From positions 2,099,378 through 2,163,377 of the forward strand of contig NZ_JACHCZ010000001.1 in assembly GCF_014207255.1 (NCBI RefSeq): DNA of 64,000 nt, read 5' to 3'. Positions 49,117 to 63,403 of this stretch are shown here, piece by piece (positions within the stretch are counted from its first letter, which is position 1; each line of letters opens with the position of its first letter). The position numbers and the translations under genes are program-made. The DNA comes from Pseudomonas sp. JAI120. GTDB lineage: Bacteria > Pseudomonadota > Gammaproteobacteria > Pseudomonadales > Pseudomonadaceae. Under the pieces are notes generated by a model that worked only from the letters and a program-made list of their open reading frames with translations, made no database searches and was not told the origin of the DNA.

Positions 49117-50358
49117 TCACTCGCCCTGTCGGGCCGGGGCATCCAGCTCAAAAGCGGTATGCAGCGCGCGTACAGCCAGCTCCAGGTACTTCTCTTCGAT
49201 CACCACCGAGACTTTGATTTCCGAGGTGGAGATCATCTGGATATTGATGCTTTCCTTGGCCAAAGCACCGAACATACGGCTGGCAACGCCGGCATGGGAA
49301 CGCATGCCCACACCTACAATCGAAACCTTGGCAATCTTGGTATCGCCGACCACTTCACGGGCGCCAATTTCGCTCGCGGTGTTCTCCAGGATTTTCAATG
49401 CCGCATCGTACTCGTTGCGGTGCACGGTGAAGGTGAAATCGGTGGTGTTATCGTGCGAAACGTTCTGCACGATCATGTCGACTTCTACATTCGCATCGCT
49501 GATAGGGCCCAGAATCTTGAAGGCCACGCCGGGGGTGTCTGGCACGCCACGGATCGTCAGCTTGGCTTCATCGCGATTGAAAGCGATGCCGGAAATGATC
49601 GGCTGTTCCATGGATTCCTCTTCATCAATAGTAATGAGGGTGCCCGGACCCTCTTTGAAGCTGTGCAATACGCGCAGCGGAACGTTGTACTTGCCGGCGA
49701 ACTCCACCGCGCGGATCTGCAACACCTTGGAACCGAGGCTGGCCATTTCCAGCATCTCTTCAAAGGTGATCTTGTCCAGGCGCTGGGCCACGGACACCAC
49801 ACGCGGGTCGGTGGTGTAGACGCCGTCCACATCGGTGTAGATCTGGCATTCATCAGCCTTGAGGGCCGCCGCCAGGGCCACGCCGGTGGTATCCGAACCG
49901 CCACGCCCGAGGGTGGTGATGTTGCCGTGCTCGTCAACACCCTGGAAGCCCGCTACAACTACCACGCGACCGGCTTTCAGATCACTGCGAATTTTCTGAT
50001 CGTCAATCTGCAGGATCCGCGCCTTGGTGTGTGCGCTGTCGGTGAGAATGCGCACCTGGCTGCCAGTGTAGGACACCGCCGGCACACCACGCTTGTTCAG
50101 CGCCATGGCCAGCAAGGCGATGGTCACCTGCTCACCGGTAGACACGATCACATCCAGCTCACGCGGCAGCGGCTGTTGGTCGCCACTGATTGCCTTGGCC
50201 AGTTCGATCAGGCGATTGGTCTCGCCGCTCATGGCCGACAGCACCACGACCAGGTCATCACCGGCATCGCGGAATTTCTTAACCTTGTCGGCCACCTGCT
50301 CGATTCTTTCGACAGAACCAACCGAGGTGCCTCCAAATTTCTGTACGATCAAAGCCAT
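49117..50358 (-). CDS. lysC: Aspartate kinase
   Basis: First enzyme of Lys/Met/Thr synthesis, 413 residues. N-terminal KFGGTSVGS kinase motif; [16 protein letters not shown] and [12 protein letters not shown] in the catalytic domain; two C-terminal ACT domains ([16 protein letters not shown] and [19 protein letters not shown]) for feedback control. The typical internal start for a beta-type subunit may exist. Start at MALIVQKF. It sits between alaS and rsmA, as in P. aeruginosa. Confidence 0.94.
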   Translation of the reverse strand: MALIVQKFGGTSVGSVERIEQVADKVKKFRDAGDDLVVVLSAMSGETNRLIELAKAISGDQQPLPRELDVIVSTGEQVTIALLAMALNKRGVPAVSYTGSQVRILTDSAHTKARILQIDDQKIRSDLKAGRVVVVAGFQGVDEHGNITTLGRGGSDTTGVALAAALKADECQIYTDVDGVYTTDPRVVSVAQRLDKITFEEMLEMASLGSKVLQIRAVEFAGKYNVPLRVLHSFKEGPGTLITIDEEESMEQPIISGIAFNRDEAKLTIRGVPDTPGVAFKILGPISDANVEVDMIVQNVSHDNTTDFTFTVHRNEYDAALKILENTASEIGAREVVGDTKIAKVSIVGVGMRSHAGVASRMFGALAKESINIQMISTSEIKVSVVIEEKYLELAVRALHTAFELDAPARQGE

Positions 50359-50452
50359 TTCCAAGCCGCCTCAGCCCGTAAAGGGGCGCCTAATATCCAA
50401 TCAACCAGCACAGAACAGCCCGTGACTAGACCACGGACGGGTTAACAGTGCC

Positions 50453-53071
50453 TTAAATACCTGCCTCGACAAATGGCACGGTCAGGGCCAGGGCCGCATC
50501 CAGGGCGCTGGCGTCTACACCACCGCCTTGCGCCATGTCCGGACGACCGCCGCCCTTCCCGCCCACTGCCGCAGCGGCTTGCTTCATCAAATCACCGGCC
50601 TTGAGTTGGCCAGTCAGGTCTTTGGTTACACCGGCAACCAGCACGACCTTATCCTCATGGACACTGCCGAGCAGGATCACTGCGCGGCCGAGCTTGTTCT
50701 TCAACTGATCGACCAGGGCCAACAGCGCCTTGCCGTCCTGGCCGTCCAGGCGTGCAGCCAGGACTTTCACGTCCTTGACGTCAACGGCCGAAGCCGACAG
50801 ATCGTCGCCCGCAGCGCTGGCCGCCTTGGCTTGCAATTGCTCCAGCTGTTTCTCCAGCGCGCGGTTGCGCTCCAGAACGGCGGACAACCTGTCGATCAGG
50901 TTGTCGCGGCTGCCCTTGACCAGGCTGGCCGCTTCCTTGAGTTGTTCTTCAGCCGCATTCAGGTAGGCCAGGGCCGCAGCACCGGTCACCGCTTCAATAC
51001 GACGTACGCCCGACGCCACGCCACCTTCGCTGATGATTTTCAGCAGGCCGATGTCGCCGGTACGGTTGGCGTGGATACCACCACACAGTTCCACCGAGAA
51101 GTTGCCCCCCATGCTCAGTACGCGCACGTTGTCGCCGTACTTCTCGCCGAACAGCGCCATGGCGCCCTTGGCCTTGGCAGTCTCGATGTCGGTTTCTTCG
51201 GTTTCTACCGGGGTGTTCTTGCGCACTTGCGCGTTGACGATGTCTTCCAGGGCCTTGATCTGCTCCGGCTTGATCGCTTCGAAGTGACTGAAGTCAAAAC
51301 GCAGGCGCTGGCTGTCGACCAACGAACCCTTCTGCTGGACGTGCTCGCCGAGCACCTGGCGCAGCGCGGCGTGCAGCAAGTGCGTGGCCGAGTGGTTCAG
51401 CGCGGTAGCATGGCGTACGTCAGCGTCGACCTGGGTGTCCACTGGCGCACCGACCGTCAGGTTGCCCAGCACCAGCACACCGTGATGCAGGAACGCACCG
51501 CCGGTCTTGGTGGTGTCACGCACCTCGAAACGACCGGAGGTCGAGCTCAGGAAACCACAGTCACCGACCTGGCCACCGGACTCGGCGTAGAACGGCGTCT
51601 GGTCCAGGACCACAACCGCTTCTTCGCCTTCGCTCAACACGTCGACCGACTTGCCATCTTTATAAATGGCAACGATCTTGGCCGAGCCAACGGTCGCCTT
51701 GTACCCGGTGAACTCGGTGGGCACGTCAACCTTGACCAGGGTGTTGTAGTCCAGGCCAAAGGAACTGGCGGAACGGGCGCGCACGCGCTGGGCTTCCATC
51801 TCACGCTCAAACCCGACTTCGTCGACGGTCAGCTCGCGCTCACGGGCGATGTCGGCTGTCAGGTCCATCGGGAAGCCATAGGTGTCGTACAGCTTGAACA
51901 CGACATCGCCCGGCACCACGGTGCCTTTGAGCTCAGCCAAATCCTGTTCCAGAATCTTCAGGCCGTGCTCCAGGGTCTTGGAGAACTGCTCTTCTTCAGC
52001 CTTGAGCACACGCTCGATGTTGTCCTGCTGCTGCTTGAGCTCCGGGAAGGCATCGCCCATCTCGGCAACCAGCGCGGCCACGATCTTGTAGAAGAAGCTG
52101 CCGGTGGCGCCCAGCTTGTTACCGTGACGGCAGGCGCGACGGATGATGCGACGCAGCACGTAGCCACGGCCTTCGTTGGACGGCAGTACACCGTCGGCGA
52201 TCAGGAAACCACAGGAACGGATGTGGTCCGACACCACCTTGAGGGACGACTGGCTTTCATTGGCACAGCCAATGGCCGCGGCCGACGCGCTCAGCAGGTT
52301 GGTGAACAGGTCGATCTCGTAGTTGGAGTGAACGTGCTGCATCACCGCACTGATCCGCTCCAGGCCCATGCCGGTGTCCACCGACGGCGCTGGCAGCGGA
52401 TGCAGCACGCCATCGGCGGTGCGGTTGAACTGCATGAACACGTTGTTCCAGATCTCGATGTAACGGTCGCCGTCTTCTTCCGGCGAGCCCGGTGGGCCGC
52501 CCCAGATGTCGGCGCCGTGATCGTAGAAAATCTCGGTGCATGGGCCGCACGGGCCGGTATCGCCCATGGTCCAGAAGTTATCGGACGCGTAAGGCGCGCC
52601 CTTGTTGTCGCCGATGCGAATCATGCGCTCGGCGGGCACCCCGATTTCCTTGGTCCAGATGTCATACGCTTCGTCGTCCGTCGCGTAGACGGTCACCCAG
52701 AGTTTTTCCTTGGGCAGCTTCAGCACGCCGGTCAGGAAGGTCCAGGCGAAGGTAATCGCGTCTTTTTTGAAATAGTCACCAAAGCTGAAGTTACCCAGCA
52801 TTTCGAAGAACGTGTGGTGGCGGGCTGTGTAGCCGACGTTTTCCAGGTCGCTGTTCTTACCGCCGGCACGTACGCACTTCTGGCTGCTGGTGGCGCGGGT
52901 GTAGGCGCGCTTTTCCTGGCCCAGGAAGCAGTCCTTGAACTGGTTCATCCCCGCGTTAGTGAACAGCAGGGTGGGGTCATTGCCTGGGATCAAGGAGCTG
53001 GAGGCGACACGGGTGTGACCTTGCTCTTCGAAGAAGCGAAGGAAGGCTTCACGGATTTCTGCGCTTTTCAT
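50453..53071 (-). CDS. alaS: Alanyl-tRNA synthetase
   Basis: 872 residues: class-II catalytic domain ([15 protein letters not shown], motifs 1-3), tRNA-recognition helices, the editing domain with [11 protein letters not shown] and the CGGIH cysteine-histidine zinc site, and the C-terminal DHHA1/C-Ala domain with the [15 protein letters not shown] signature. Start [14 protein letters not shown] is preceded by GGAAG. Confidence 0.97.
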   Translation of the reverse strand: MKSAEIREAFLRFFEEQGHTRVASSSLIPGNDPTLLFTNAGMNQFKDCFLGQEKRAYTRATSSQKCVRAGGKNSDLENVGYTARHHTFFEMLGNFSFGDYFKKDAITFAWTFLTGVLKLPKEKLWVTVYATDDEAYDIWTKEIGVPAERMIRIGDNKGAPYASDNFWTMGDTGPCGPCTEIFYDHGADIWGGPPGSPEEDGDRYIEIWNNVFMQFNRTADGVLHPLPAPSVDTGMGLERISAVMQHVHSNYEIDLFTNLLSASAAAIGCANESQSSLKVVSDHIRSCGFLIADGVLPSNEGRGYVLRRIIRRACRHGNKLGATGSFFYKIVAALVAEMGDAFPELKQQQDNIERVLKAEEEQFSKTLEHGLKILEQDLAELKGTVVPGDVVFKLYDTYGFPMDLTADIARERELTVDEVGFEREMEAQRVRARSASSFGLDYNTLVKVDVPTEFTGYKATVGSAKIVAIYKDGKSVDVLSEGEEAVVVLDQTPFYAESGGQVGDCGFLSSTSGRFEVRDTTKTGGAFLHHGVLVLGNLTVGAPVDTQVDADVRHATALNHSATHLLHAALRQVLGEHVQQKGSLVDSQRLRFDFSHFEAIKPEQIKALEDIVNAQVRKNTPVETEETDIETAKAKGAMALFGEKYGDNVRVLSMGGNFSVELCGGIHANRTGDIGLLKIISEGGVASGVRRIEAVTGAAALAYLNAAEEQLKEAASLVKGSRDNLIDRLSAVLERNRALEKQLEQLQAKAASAAGDDLSASAVDVKDVKVLAARLDGQDGKALLALVDQLKNKLGRAVILLGSVHEDKVVLVAGVTKDLTGQLKAGDLMKQAAAAVGGKGGGRPDMAQGGGVDASALDAALALTVPFVEAGI

Positions 53072-53217
53072 TAGGTTCTTCCACGGAGGCTGCGGCCAAA
53101 GGCCAGTGCGCAACATCATCAGACGGAGCGACGGCAAAAGGCCGCATTATATCGGCCCTTTGCCGGTGGTACAGCGTGTTTATGCGATAGAGAGGTTCAA
53201 TTAGACGGTCTGCACGC

Positions 53218-54222
53218 TCATTTGCGCGAAAAATCGACGAATGCCTCGAGCACTTGCTCAATCTGCGCCCGGCTGACATCCAGGTGAGTCACCATGCGCA
53301 GGCGCGGTGCGACGCTCAACTTGATCCCGCGCTCGGCGGCAAACGTCTTCAAGGCCTGGGCCTGATCGCCGATCTGCACATAGACCATGTTGGTCTGCAC
53401 CGGCTCCACCGCGTAACCGGCGTTGCGCAACTCATCGCCCAACCATTGCGCATTGGCATGGTCATCAGCCAGGCGCTGCACCTGGTGATCCAAGGCGTAC
53501 AGCCCCGCCGCCGCCAGGGAACCGGCCTGGCGCATGCCACCGCCGACCATCTTGCGTAAACGGCGGGCCTTGGCGATCAACGCCGTGGAGCCGCACAGCA
53601 CCGAGCCGATCGGCGCACCGAGGCCCTTGGACAGGCACACCGACACCGAGTCGAAATGCTGGGCGATCTCCCGCGCATCCACGCCAAGCTTGACCGCCGC
53701 GTTGTAGAGTCGCGCGCCATCCAGATGCAGGGCCAGGCCATGCTCGCGGGTAAACGCCCGCGCCTTCGCCAGGTAGTCCAGCGGCAGCACCTTGCCCTGC
53801 ATGGTGTTTTCCAGGGCCAGCAGACGGGTGCGGGCGAAGTGGAAATCGTCGGGCTTGATGGCGTCGAGCACCTGATTCAGGTCGAGGGAGCCATCCGCCT
53901 GCACGTCCAACGGTTGCGGCTGGATCGAACCCAGCACGGCCGCCCCGCCGCCTTCGTATTTGTAGGTGTGGGCCTGCTGGCCGACGATGTATTCCTCGCC
54001 ACGCTCACAGTGGGCCATCAGCGCCAGCAGGTTGCTCATGGTGCCGGTGGGCACGAACAGCGCGGCCGCAAAGCCCAGGCGCTTGGCCAGCTCGGCCTCC
54101 AGACGGTTGACGCTGGGGTCTTCACCGTAGACGTCATCGCCGCTGACGGCGGTGGCCATGGCGTCGAGCATGCCGGCGGTGGGTTGGGTCACGGTGTCGC
54201 TGCGCAGGTCGATCACAGACAT
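53218..54222 (-). CDS. ltaE: Low-specificity L-threonine aldolase
   Basis: PLP enzyme that splits threonine or allo-threonine to glycine and acetaldehyde; 334 residues. [19 protein letters not shown] is the family start, [14 protein letters not shown] and [11 protein letters not shown] follow, and the PLP lysine is in [15 protein letters not shown] has GAGG upstream. Position matches PA0902 next to alaS. Confidence 0.92.
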   Translation of the reverse strand: MSVIDLRSDTVTQPTAGMLDAMATAVSGDDVYGEDPSVNRLEAELAKRLGFAAALFVPTGTMSNLLALMAHCERGEEYIVGQQAHTYKYEGGGAAVLGSIQPQPLDVQADGSLDLNQVLDAIKPDDFHFARTRLLALENTMQGKVLPLDYLAKARAFTREHGLALHLDGARLYNAAVKLGVDAREIAQHFDSVSVCLSKGLGAPIGSVLCGSTALIAKARRLRKMVGGGMRQAGSLAAAGLYALDHQVQRLADDHANAQWLGDELRNAGYAVEPVQTNMVYVQIGDQAQALKTFAAERGIKLSVAPRLRMVTHLDVSRAQIEQVLEAFVDFSRK

Positions 54223-54414
54223 GAAACAAGCCTCGAAGGGGTTCATTAAGATTCTTATGAGGATGATTACTGCGGGCAAAGCCGCGAAATATCAAGCCCC
54301 GCGCGTTCTCAATCGAATACCAACCAAACAAACCGATATAGCCTATCGATACGGCGCTCGTGCAGTTTATGAAAAACCATGTTAAAAACTCTCCGCCGCC
54401 AGGATTCTGGTGGC

Positions 54415-54585
54415 AACGTTCTCAGGGCGGGGTGCAATTCCCCACCGGCGGTAATTGCACGCAATGTGCATAGCCCGCGAGCGCTTGGCGCCTCGAACTG
54501 CTCACGCAGGACGGCGACAAGGTCAGCAGACCCGGTGTGATCCCGGGGCCGACGGTCATAGTCCGGATGAAGAGAGAACGGGATT
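54415..54585 (+). ncRNA. FMN riboswitch (RFN element)
   Basis: All conserved blocks are present in order: TTCTCAGGGCGGGGTG near 54419, CCCCACCGGCGGTAA, AGCCCGCGAGCG, GGTCAGCAGACCCGGTG, and GACGGTCATAGTCCGGATG with GAGAGAAC at the end pairing with the start. It lies about 110 bases before the lumazine synthase gene and senses FMN. Confidence 0.96.
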
Positions 54586-54666
54586 GGCACCTAAGGGCCG
54601 CACGCTGACCTCATGCCTGCATGACTCGGCGGTTCGTACCCTTAAATCCCATTCGATTCATAACGC

Positions 54667-54687
54667 CCTGTTTTTTTCTTAAACAGG
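54667..54687 (+). promoter_or_regulatory. Ribosome-site hairpin downstream of the FMN riboswitch
   Basis: CCTGTTT (54667-54673) can pair with AAACAGG (54681-54687), whose last bases are the Shine-Dalgarno of the next gene (ATG 54697). This would hide the ribosome site when FMN is bound. Confidence 0.55.
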
Positions 54688-54696
54688 AGTCAGAAC

Positions 54697-55206
54697 ATGC
54701 AACCCACCGCAATCGACAGCAAAAGCAAAAACCATCACGGCGAGCGCGTCGCGTTTATCCAGGCCTGCTGGCACAAGGATATTGTCGACCAATCCCGCAA
54801 AGGCTTCCTCGCCGAAATGATCGCCCAAGGTTACCAGGAGTCGGACATCGATTTCTTCGAAGTCGGCGGCGCCTTTGAAATGCCCCTGCACGCCAAGCTG
54901 CTGGCCAAGACCGGTCGTTACGCCGGTATCGTTGCCGCCGCGCTGGTGGTGGACGGCGGAATCTACCGTCACGAGTTCGTGGCCCAGTCGGTGGTCAGCG
55001 GCCTGATGCAGGTGCAGCTGGAAACTGAAGTGCCGGTGTTCTCGGTGTCCCTGACCCCGCATCACTTCCATGCCGGCAGCGAACACACCGCATTCTTCCA
55101 TGAGCACTTCGTGCACAAGGGCCAGGAAGCTGCGCGTACGTGCGCCGACACCCTGCACAAGGTGCGGGCGATCCGTCGCAGCGAGCCACGGGCTGTAGCG
55201 GTCTAA
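54697..55206 (+). CDS. ribH2: 6,7-dimethyl-8-ribityllumazine synthase, type II (RibH2-like)
   Basis: Lumazine synthase of 169 residues for riboflavin. VAFIQACWHKDIVDQSRKGFLAEM, the DFFEVGGAFEMPLHAK phosphate region, VVDGGIYRHEFVAQ and LTPHHFHAGSEHT are typical of the type-II (Brucella RibH2-like, decameric) group rather than the icosahedral housekeeping RibH. It is alone behind the riboswitch, away from the ribBA/ribE/ribH cluster, so it is probably a second, FMN-controlled isozyme. Confidence 0.9.
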   Translation: MQPTAIDSKSKNHHGERVAFIQACWHKDIVDQSRKGFLAEMIAQGYQESDIDFFEVGGAFEMPLHAKLLAKTGRYAGIVAAALVVDGGIYRHEFVAQSVVSGLMQVQLETEVPVFSVSLTPHHFHAGSEHTAFFHEHFVHKGQEAARTCADTLHKVRAIRRSEPRAVAV

Positions 55207-55222
55207 TCAACACCGCAAAATA

Positions 55223-55317
55223 AAATGTGGGAGGGGGCTTGCCCCCGATGGCGGTGTCTCAGCTCCAGATGAGCTGACTGACACACTGCTATCGGGGGCA
55301 AGCCCCTTCCCACATTT
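55223..55317. repeat. REPIN between ribH2 and astE
   Basis: AAATGTGGGAGGGGGCTTGC and the inverted GCAAGCCCCTTCCCACATTT enclose about 55 bases; the right arm has one changed base. Located between convergent genes. Confidence 0.88.
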
Positions 55318-55338
55318 GGATCAGGTTAAGGCTCAGAT

Positions 55339-56343
55339 CTACGCCAGCCCGGCCTCTGTGGTCGGAACAATCAATATCCCCGCCCGCAAGCCATTCTTCA
55401 CCTTCGGGTTGGGGAAGATGATGCGCGCACCCTCCTCCTCGATCACCCAACGGGTCTTGGCCACGTCTTCGGCCAGCAGATAACCCTTTTCCAATTCCGA
55501 AAAGTTTTCCACGTCCGCCGGCAAGTGCAGCAGGAAAGCATCACTGTGCTTGATGACCTCCCGCGACACGGCGAACAGTTTCAACCCGTCCAGGCTGTCA
55601 GTCTCAGGCTCGGTGCCTTCGATGATCTGCTTGAGGCGCAGCTCCAGGCGGGAAACGTTCACGCCCTGGTTCTGCCCAAACGGCCGCGCCTTGCCCAGCT
55701 CGAGGGTGAAGGCCTCGGCCTCCAGCTGCTCATAGGTAAACGCGGTGAAGGTGATCGAGCTCTTGTTCTGCAGCAGCACCGCTTGCATGCCGGCAGCGTT
55801 CAGGCGCGCCAGTTCATGGCGTGAATGCTGGCGGCCCTCCTTCCAGGGGTACAGCGCAAACTGCTCGATCTTCGAGCCGCGAATGGCGGTGTGCAGGTCG
55901 TAATGCAGGCGCGAACGGCCAGGCTGGCTGAAGAAGCTGCGGGCCAGCTGTTCAAGCTCGGCGGCGCGCATGGCTTCGGGGCCGATGTTTTTTTCATGCC
56001 GGCCGTTGAACAGCCGGTTGACGTCCAATTCAAGGTAACGCTCACCGCGGCGCATGGCCTCGGGGTTGCCGAACAGGAACAGAATACGGGTACGGGGTTT
56101 GATCTCCCCACGGGCGATGCCATGCACCAGGCGGTCGAGCAATTCGATCGGCGCGGTTTCGTTGCCATGGATGCCGGACGACAGCAGCAGGTCGCTGCCA
56201 TTGTCCGTTGCTTGCGGCGGGCGCACTTCGAGTGCGCCCTCGCTGAGCCAGCGCATCTGCACGCCGTCGACAGTCAGTTGAATTTTTTGCGCCGGTTCGC
56301 GACCGGCGAGGGTCAGTTCAAGCAGTTTGCCAAGGGCGAGCAT
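55339..56343 (-). CDS. astE: Succinylglutamate desuccinylase (AstE/AruE)
   Basis: Zinc hydrolase, last step of the arginine succinyltransferase pathway (succinylglutamate to glutamate and succinate); 334 residues. [14 protein letters not shown] gives zinc ligands His59 and Glu62; [11 protein letters not shown] supplies the second His. It ends the aru operon. Confidence 0.93.
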   Translation of the reverse strand: MLALGKLLELTLAGREPAQKIQLTVDGVQMRWLSEGALEVRPPQATDNGSDLLLSSGIHGNETAPIELLDRLVHGIARGEIKPRTRILFLFGNPEAMRRGERYLELDVNRLFNGRHEKNIGPEAMRAAELEQLARSFFSQPGRSRLHYDLHTAIRGSKIEQFALYPWKEGRQHSRHELARLNAAGMQAVLLQNKSSITFTAFTYEQLEAEAFTLELGKARPFGQNQGVNVSRLELRLKQIIEGTEPETDSLDGLKLFAVSREVIKHSDAFLLHLPADVENFSELEKGYLLAEDVAKTRWVIEEEGARIIFPNPKVKNGLRAGILIVPTTEAGLA

Positions 56344-56354
56344 AAGCAGCTTCC

Positions 56355-56645
56355 TTAGTGGTTGCAGCCTGGGCCGTGGACGTGATCGTCGTCATCACCT
56401 TCAACGTCGGCCGGTTCCATTTCCAGTTGCAGGCTCATCAGGTTGGTGGCCAGTGGGCGCATCAACAGGTTGGCGTATTCGGAGTCGCCTTCTTCCACGT
56501 CAACACCGATCAGCAGCTGGCCACGGCCGTCGTGCTGAATCCAGATTTCCTTACCCTGCCAGACCACCGCGACGCGGGTGCAGGAGGTTTCCAGCTGGGT
56601 GCCGTCGGTGTCTTCAAGGATCAGTTGCAGGGTGTCGGTGGTCAT
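56355..56645 (-). CDS. Conserved small protein of the aru operon, unknown function
   Basis: A 96-residue acidic protein. The first half looks like a small beta-rich domain ([34 protein letters not shown]). The tail is Asp/His-rich, ending HVHGPGCNH, which could bind metal. It sits between astB and astE, the place of PA0900, so a role in arginine catabolism is inferred from context only. Confidence 0.85.
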   Translation of the reverse strand: MTTDTLQLILEDTDGTQLETSCTRVAVVWQGKEIWIQHDGRGQLLIGVDVEEGDSEYANLLMRPLATNLMSLQLEMEPADVEGDDDDHVHGPGCNH

Positions 56646-56682
56646 AAATAATTCTCAGCCATAGGGTGTAAAAGAGGTGGCG

Positions 56683-58029
56683 TTAATTGATCTGGAAAGG
56701 ATAAACCGAGCCCAGTTTAAGGATTTGCGTCAGTTCATCCAGTGCCGTCCGGCACTCAAGCAGCAATTGCGGGTCAGCCAGGTCGGTTTCGCGCAGGCTG
56801 TCGCGGTAGTGCTTGTCGACCCATTGGGCCAGTGTGTCGTACAACGGCGCGGTCATGATAACCCCTGGGTTCACCGCTGCCAGCTCGGTTTCGTTCAGGG
56901 CCACGCGCAAGCGCAGGCAGGCCGGGCCGCCGCCGTTCTGCATGCTTTGCTTGAGGTCGAAGACTTTTACTTCGCGGATCAGCCCAGCGGAGGCCGTCAG
57001 GCCTTGCAGGTACTGCCACACGCGCTCGTTGGCGCGGCATTCTTCCGGCACGATCAGCAGCATCGAGCCGTCGGCACGGGTCAGCAACTGGCTGTTGAAC
57101 AGGTAGGAACGTACCGCATCCTCGACGCTGACCTGGGCACGCGGCACACACACCGACTGGAAGTTGCCGCCCAGCTTGCCCAACTTGCCCTGCAACTCGG
57201 CCAGCATCTGTTCGGTATGGAGGAATGCGTCCTCGTGATAGAACAGCACCTCACCGTTGCCCACCGCGATCACGTCGTTGTGGAACACGCCGGCATCGAT
57301 CACCGCCGGGTTCTGCTGGGCGTAGACCACGCCTTCATCCTTCAGGCCGTGCAGGCGGGCGACCGCCTGGGAGGCTTCGAGGGTCTGGCGCGCCGGGTAC
57401 TTCTGCGGGGCCGGGTAACGAGGGTCGAACGCGCTGCGCCCGAACACAAAAAACTCCACGCCCGCTTCGCCATACTCCCGGCAGAAACGCGTGTGGTTGG
57501 CCGCGCCTTCGTCGCCGAACTGCGCCACCGCCGGCAACGCGGCGTGATGGGCAAAGTGTTTCTGGTCGGCAAACATCGCCCCCAGCACGCGGCTGGTGGT
57601 CGGGTGTTCGATGCTGCGGTGGTATTTGCAGTTGAGGTTGGCGGCGGTGAAATGCACGCGGCCATCTGCCGTGTCGGCGCTGGGGCTGACGGTGGCGGCG
57701 TTGGCCACCCACATGCTCGATGCCGAGCAGCTGGCTACCAACAACGGCATGGCCTGCTTGGCCGCCTGCTGGATGACCTGGGCGTCGGTGCCGCTGAAAC
57801 CGAGGTTGCGCAACGCCGCTACGTCCGGACGCTCCTGGGGCGCGAGCACGCCTTGCACAAAGCCCATGTCCATCAGGGCTTTCATTTTCTGCAGGCCCTG
57901 CAACGCCGCTTCCTTGGGGTTGGAATGCTGCTGGCTGTTGCTCTGGGACGCGACGTTGCCGAAGGACAAACCGCCGTAGTTATGGGTCGGCCCCACTAGA
58001 CCGTCAAAATTGACTTCATAGGATTTCAT
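56683..58029 (-). CDS. astB: N-succinylarginine dihydrolase (AstB/AruB)
   Basis: Releases two ammonia and CO2 from succinylarginine; 448 residues of the amidinotransferase fold. Motifs [19 protein letters not shown] and TSRVLGAMF are family hallmarks, the histidine is in [11 protein letters not shown] and the catalytic Cys in [10 protein letters not shown]. Start [10 protein letters not shown] is chosen over an upstream ATG of the longer frame. Confidence 0.95.
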   Translation of the reverse strand: MKSYEVNFDGLVGPTHNYGGLSFGNVASQSNSQQHSNPKEAALQGLQKMKALMDMGFVQGVLAPQERPDVAALRNLGFSGTDAQVIQQAAKQAMPLLVASCSASSMWVANAATVSPSADTADGRVHFTAANLNCKYHRSIEHPTTSRVLGAMFADQKHFAHHAALPAVAQFGDEGAANHTRFCREYGEAGVEFFVFGRSAFDPRYPAPQKYPARQTLEASQAVARLHGLKDEGVVYAQQNPAVIDAGVFHNDVIAVGNGEVLFYHEDAFLHTEQMLAELQGKLGKLGGNFQSVCVPRAQVSVEDAVRSYLFNSQLLTRADGSMLLIVPEECRANERVWQYLQGLTASAGLIREVKVFDLKQSMQNGGGPACLRLRVALNETELAAVNPGVIMTAPLYDTLAQWVDKHYRDSLRETDLADPQLLLECRTALDELTQILKLGSVYPFQIN

Positions 58030-58092
58030 CGGCGAGGCTCCACGAACATCTGTTTTTATAGGCATCAAAAGTCTTCAACACACCACAAATCC

Positions 58093-58185
58093 AGTGTGGG
58101 AGGGGGCTTGCTCCCGATAGCAGTCTGTCAGTTGATCAATCAGGTGACTGACACACCGCCATCGGGAGCAAGCCCCCTCCCACAT

Positions 58186-58186
<1 letters not shown>
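58093..58186. repeat. REPIN inside the aru operon (astB-astD)
   Basis: GTGTGGGAGGGGGCTTGCTC and its inverted copy enclose about 50 bases. The right end touches the astD stop codon: the TAA is the beginning of the repeat. Confidence 0.88.
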
Positions 58187-60677
<2,491 letters not shown>

Positions 60678-60726
60678 GCTATCTCCTCAGACGGGCCGCT
60701 GCTGCCAGCCACCCGCGAAACTCTGT

Positions 60727-61746
60727 TTATACCGCTACCAGTCGCACACTCGCGCCTTCGCCAACGCCCAGCGCCTCGGCCGCTGCCAGGTCCAGGGTCA
60801 CCGGCTTGCCGGGCGCGTAGTCCAGCTCCAGCATGACCGCGCGGTAATCCTGCAACTGCGCGTTGCTCACCAGGTACTGGCGGCCGACCCCCTTGACCAT
60901 CTCGCCGATCTTCACCGGTACCACGCGGCTCTGGGCGATCGAGCGAATGCCCGAGACCCGTGCGTGCAGCGTCGGACCGCCGTCGAAGATGTCGATGTAG
61001 TGGTCAGTCTCGAAGCCTTCGCGCATCAGGATGTCGAAGGTGATCTGTGCACGCGGGTGCACCTGGCCCATGGCTTCCTGGGCTTCGTCCGGCAACAACG
61101 GCACGTAGATCGGGTAATGAGGCATCAGCTCGGCGAGGAACGTACGGCTTTTCAGCCCGCACAGGCGCTCGGCGGCGGCGTAGTTGAGGTCGAAGAAGTT
61201 GCGGCCGATGGCGTCCCAGAACGGTGAATCACCGTTCTCGTCGCTGTAGCCGACAATCTCGGTCACCACCGAGTCGGCAAAGCGCTCGGGGTGGCTGGCG
61301 ACGAACAACAGGCGGCCACGGGAATTGAGTTCCGACCACGGCGAACCGACCAACTCCGGCACCACATAAAAGCTGGTGAGCAGGCTGTTGCCGGTGAGAT
61401 CGTGGCACTGGGAAAGCACGTGAATCTTGTTGTGGATCTTCAGCTCGCGGGAGGCGTGCACGAAGGTCTCGTTACGAAAACTGTAGAAAGGCTCCGAATA
61501 ACCGGCCGAGGCGACAATGGCCGAGCAGCCCACGAGCTTGCCGGTCTCGGTGTCTTCGAGCACGAAGAAATAGCTTTCTTCACCGTTGAAACTCACCTCG
61601 GCCGCGAAGGACGCTTCGCTGGCGGCGATCTTGTCGCTCAGGCGTTCCACATCATCCGGCAAGGAGGTGACACCAATCGGGCTGTCCGCAGCCAGACGCT
61701 GTACCTCGCCCAGATCAGCCATTTGCGCGGGGCGCATCACCAGCAT
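60727..61746 (-). CDS. aruF: Arginine/ornithine N-succinyltransferase, alpha subunit (AruF)
   Basis: A 339-residue AstA-family paralogue of AruG with the same block order (MLVMRPAQMADLGEVQRLAADSP, LTGNSLLTSFYVVPE, GYSDENGDSPFWDAIGRNFF). The pair arose by gene duplication; pseudomonads use two subunits where enteric bacteria use one. Confidence 0.94.
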   Translation of the reverse strand: MLVMRPAQMADLGEVQRLAADSPIGVTSLPDDVERLSDKIAASEASFAAEVSFNGEESYFFVLEDTETGKLVGCSAIVASAGYSEPFYSFRNETFVHASRELKIHNKIHVLSQCHDLTGNSLLTSFYVVPELVGSPWSELNSRGRLLFVASHPERFADSVVTEIVGYSDENGDSPFWDAIGRNFFDLNYAAAERLCGLKSRTFLAELMPHYPIYVPLLPDEAQEAMGQVHPRAQITFDILMREGFETDHYIDIFDGGPTLHARVSGIRSIAQSRVVPVKIGEMVKGVGRQYLVSNAQLQDYRAVMLELDYAPGKPVTLDLAAAEALGVGEGASVRLVAV

Positions 61747-61814
61747 GGTGTCACTCCTTAACTCTAGAACTCACAGGGGAAAATTACCGGGCATATCTGG
61801 AATAACCATATTCC

Positions 61815-61909
61815 AATGTGGGAGGGGGCTTGCCCCCGATAGCGGTGTATCAGTCACCGGATGTATCAACTGACAGATTGCTATCGGGGGCAAGCCCCCT
61901 CCCACATTT
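61815..61909. repeat. REPIN inside the aru operon (aruF-aruC)
   Basis: AATGTGGGAGGGGGCTTGCC and its inverted copy enclose about 55 bases in the 189-base gap between aruC and aruF. Confidence 0.88.
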
Positions 61910-61935
61910 GATCCGGTCCGGCAGATAGCTATGTA

Positions 61936-63301
<1,366 letters not shown>

Positions 63302-63403
63302 AATAGCGTCGCAATGGCGCAGTTTAAACGGATACTGGGGTTTTCGGCAGTCTGCAGAGCAGTGGCTCAATGGGCGCGACACATCACGTCGAGCGTGCAC
63401 ACT

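Noticed and set aside
50528..53074. An 848-codon open frame antisense to alaS
   Set aside because: Same codon-bias artefact; alaS is complete and conserved.
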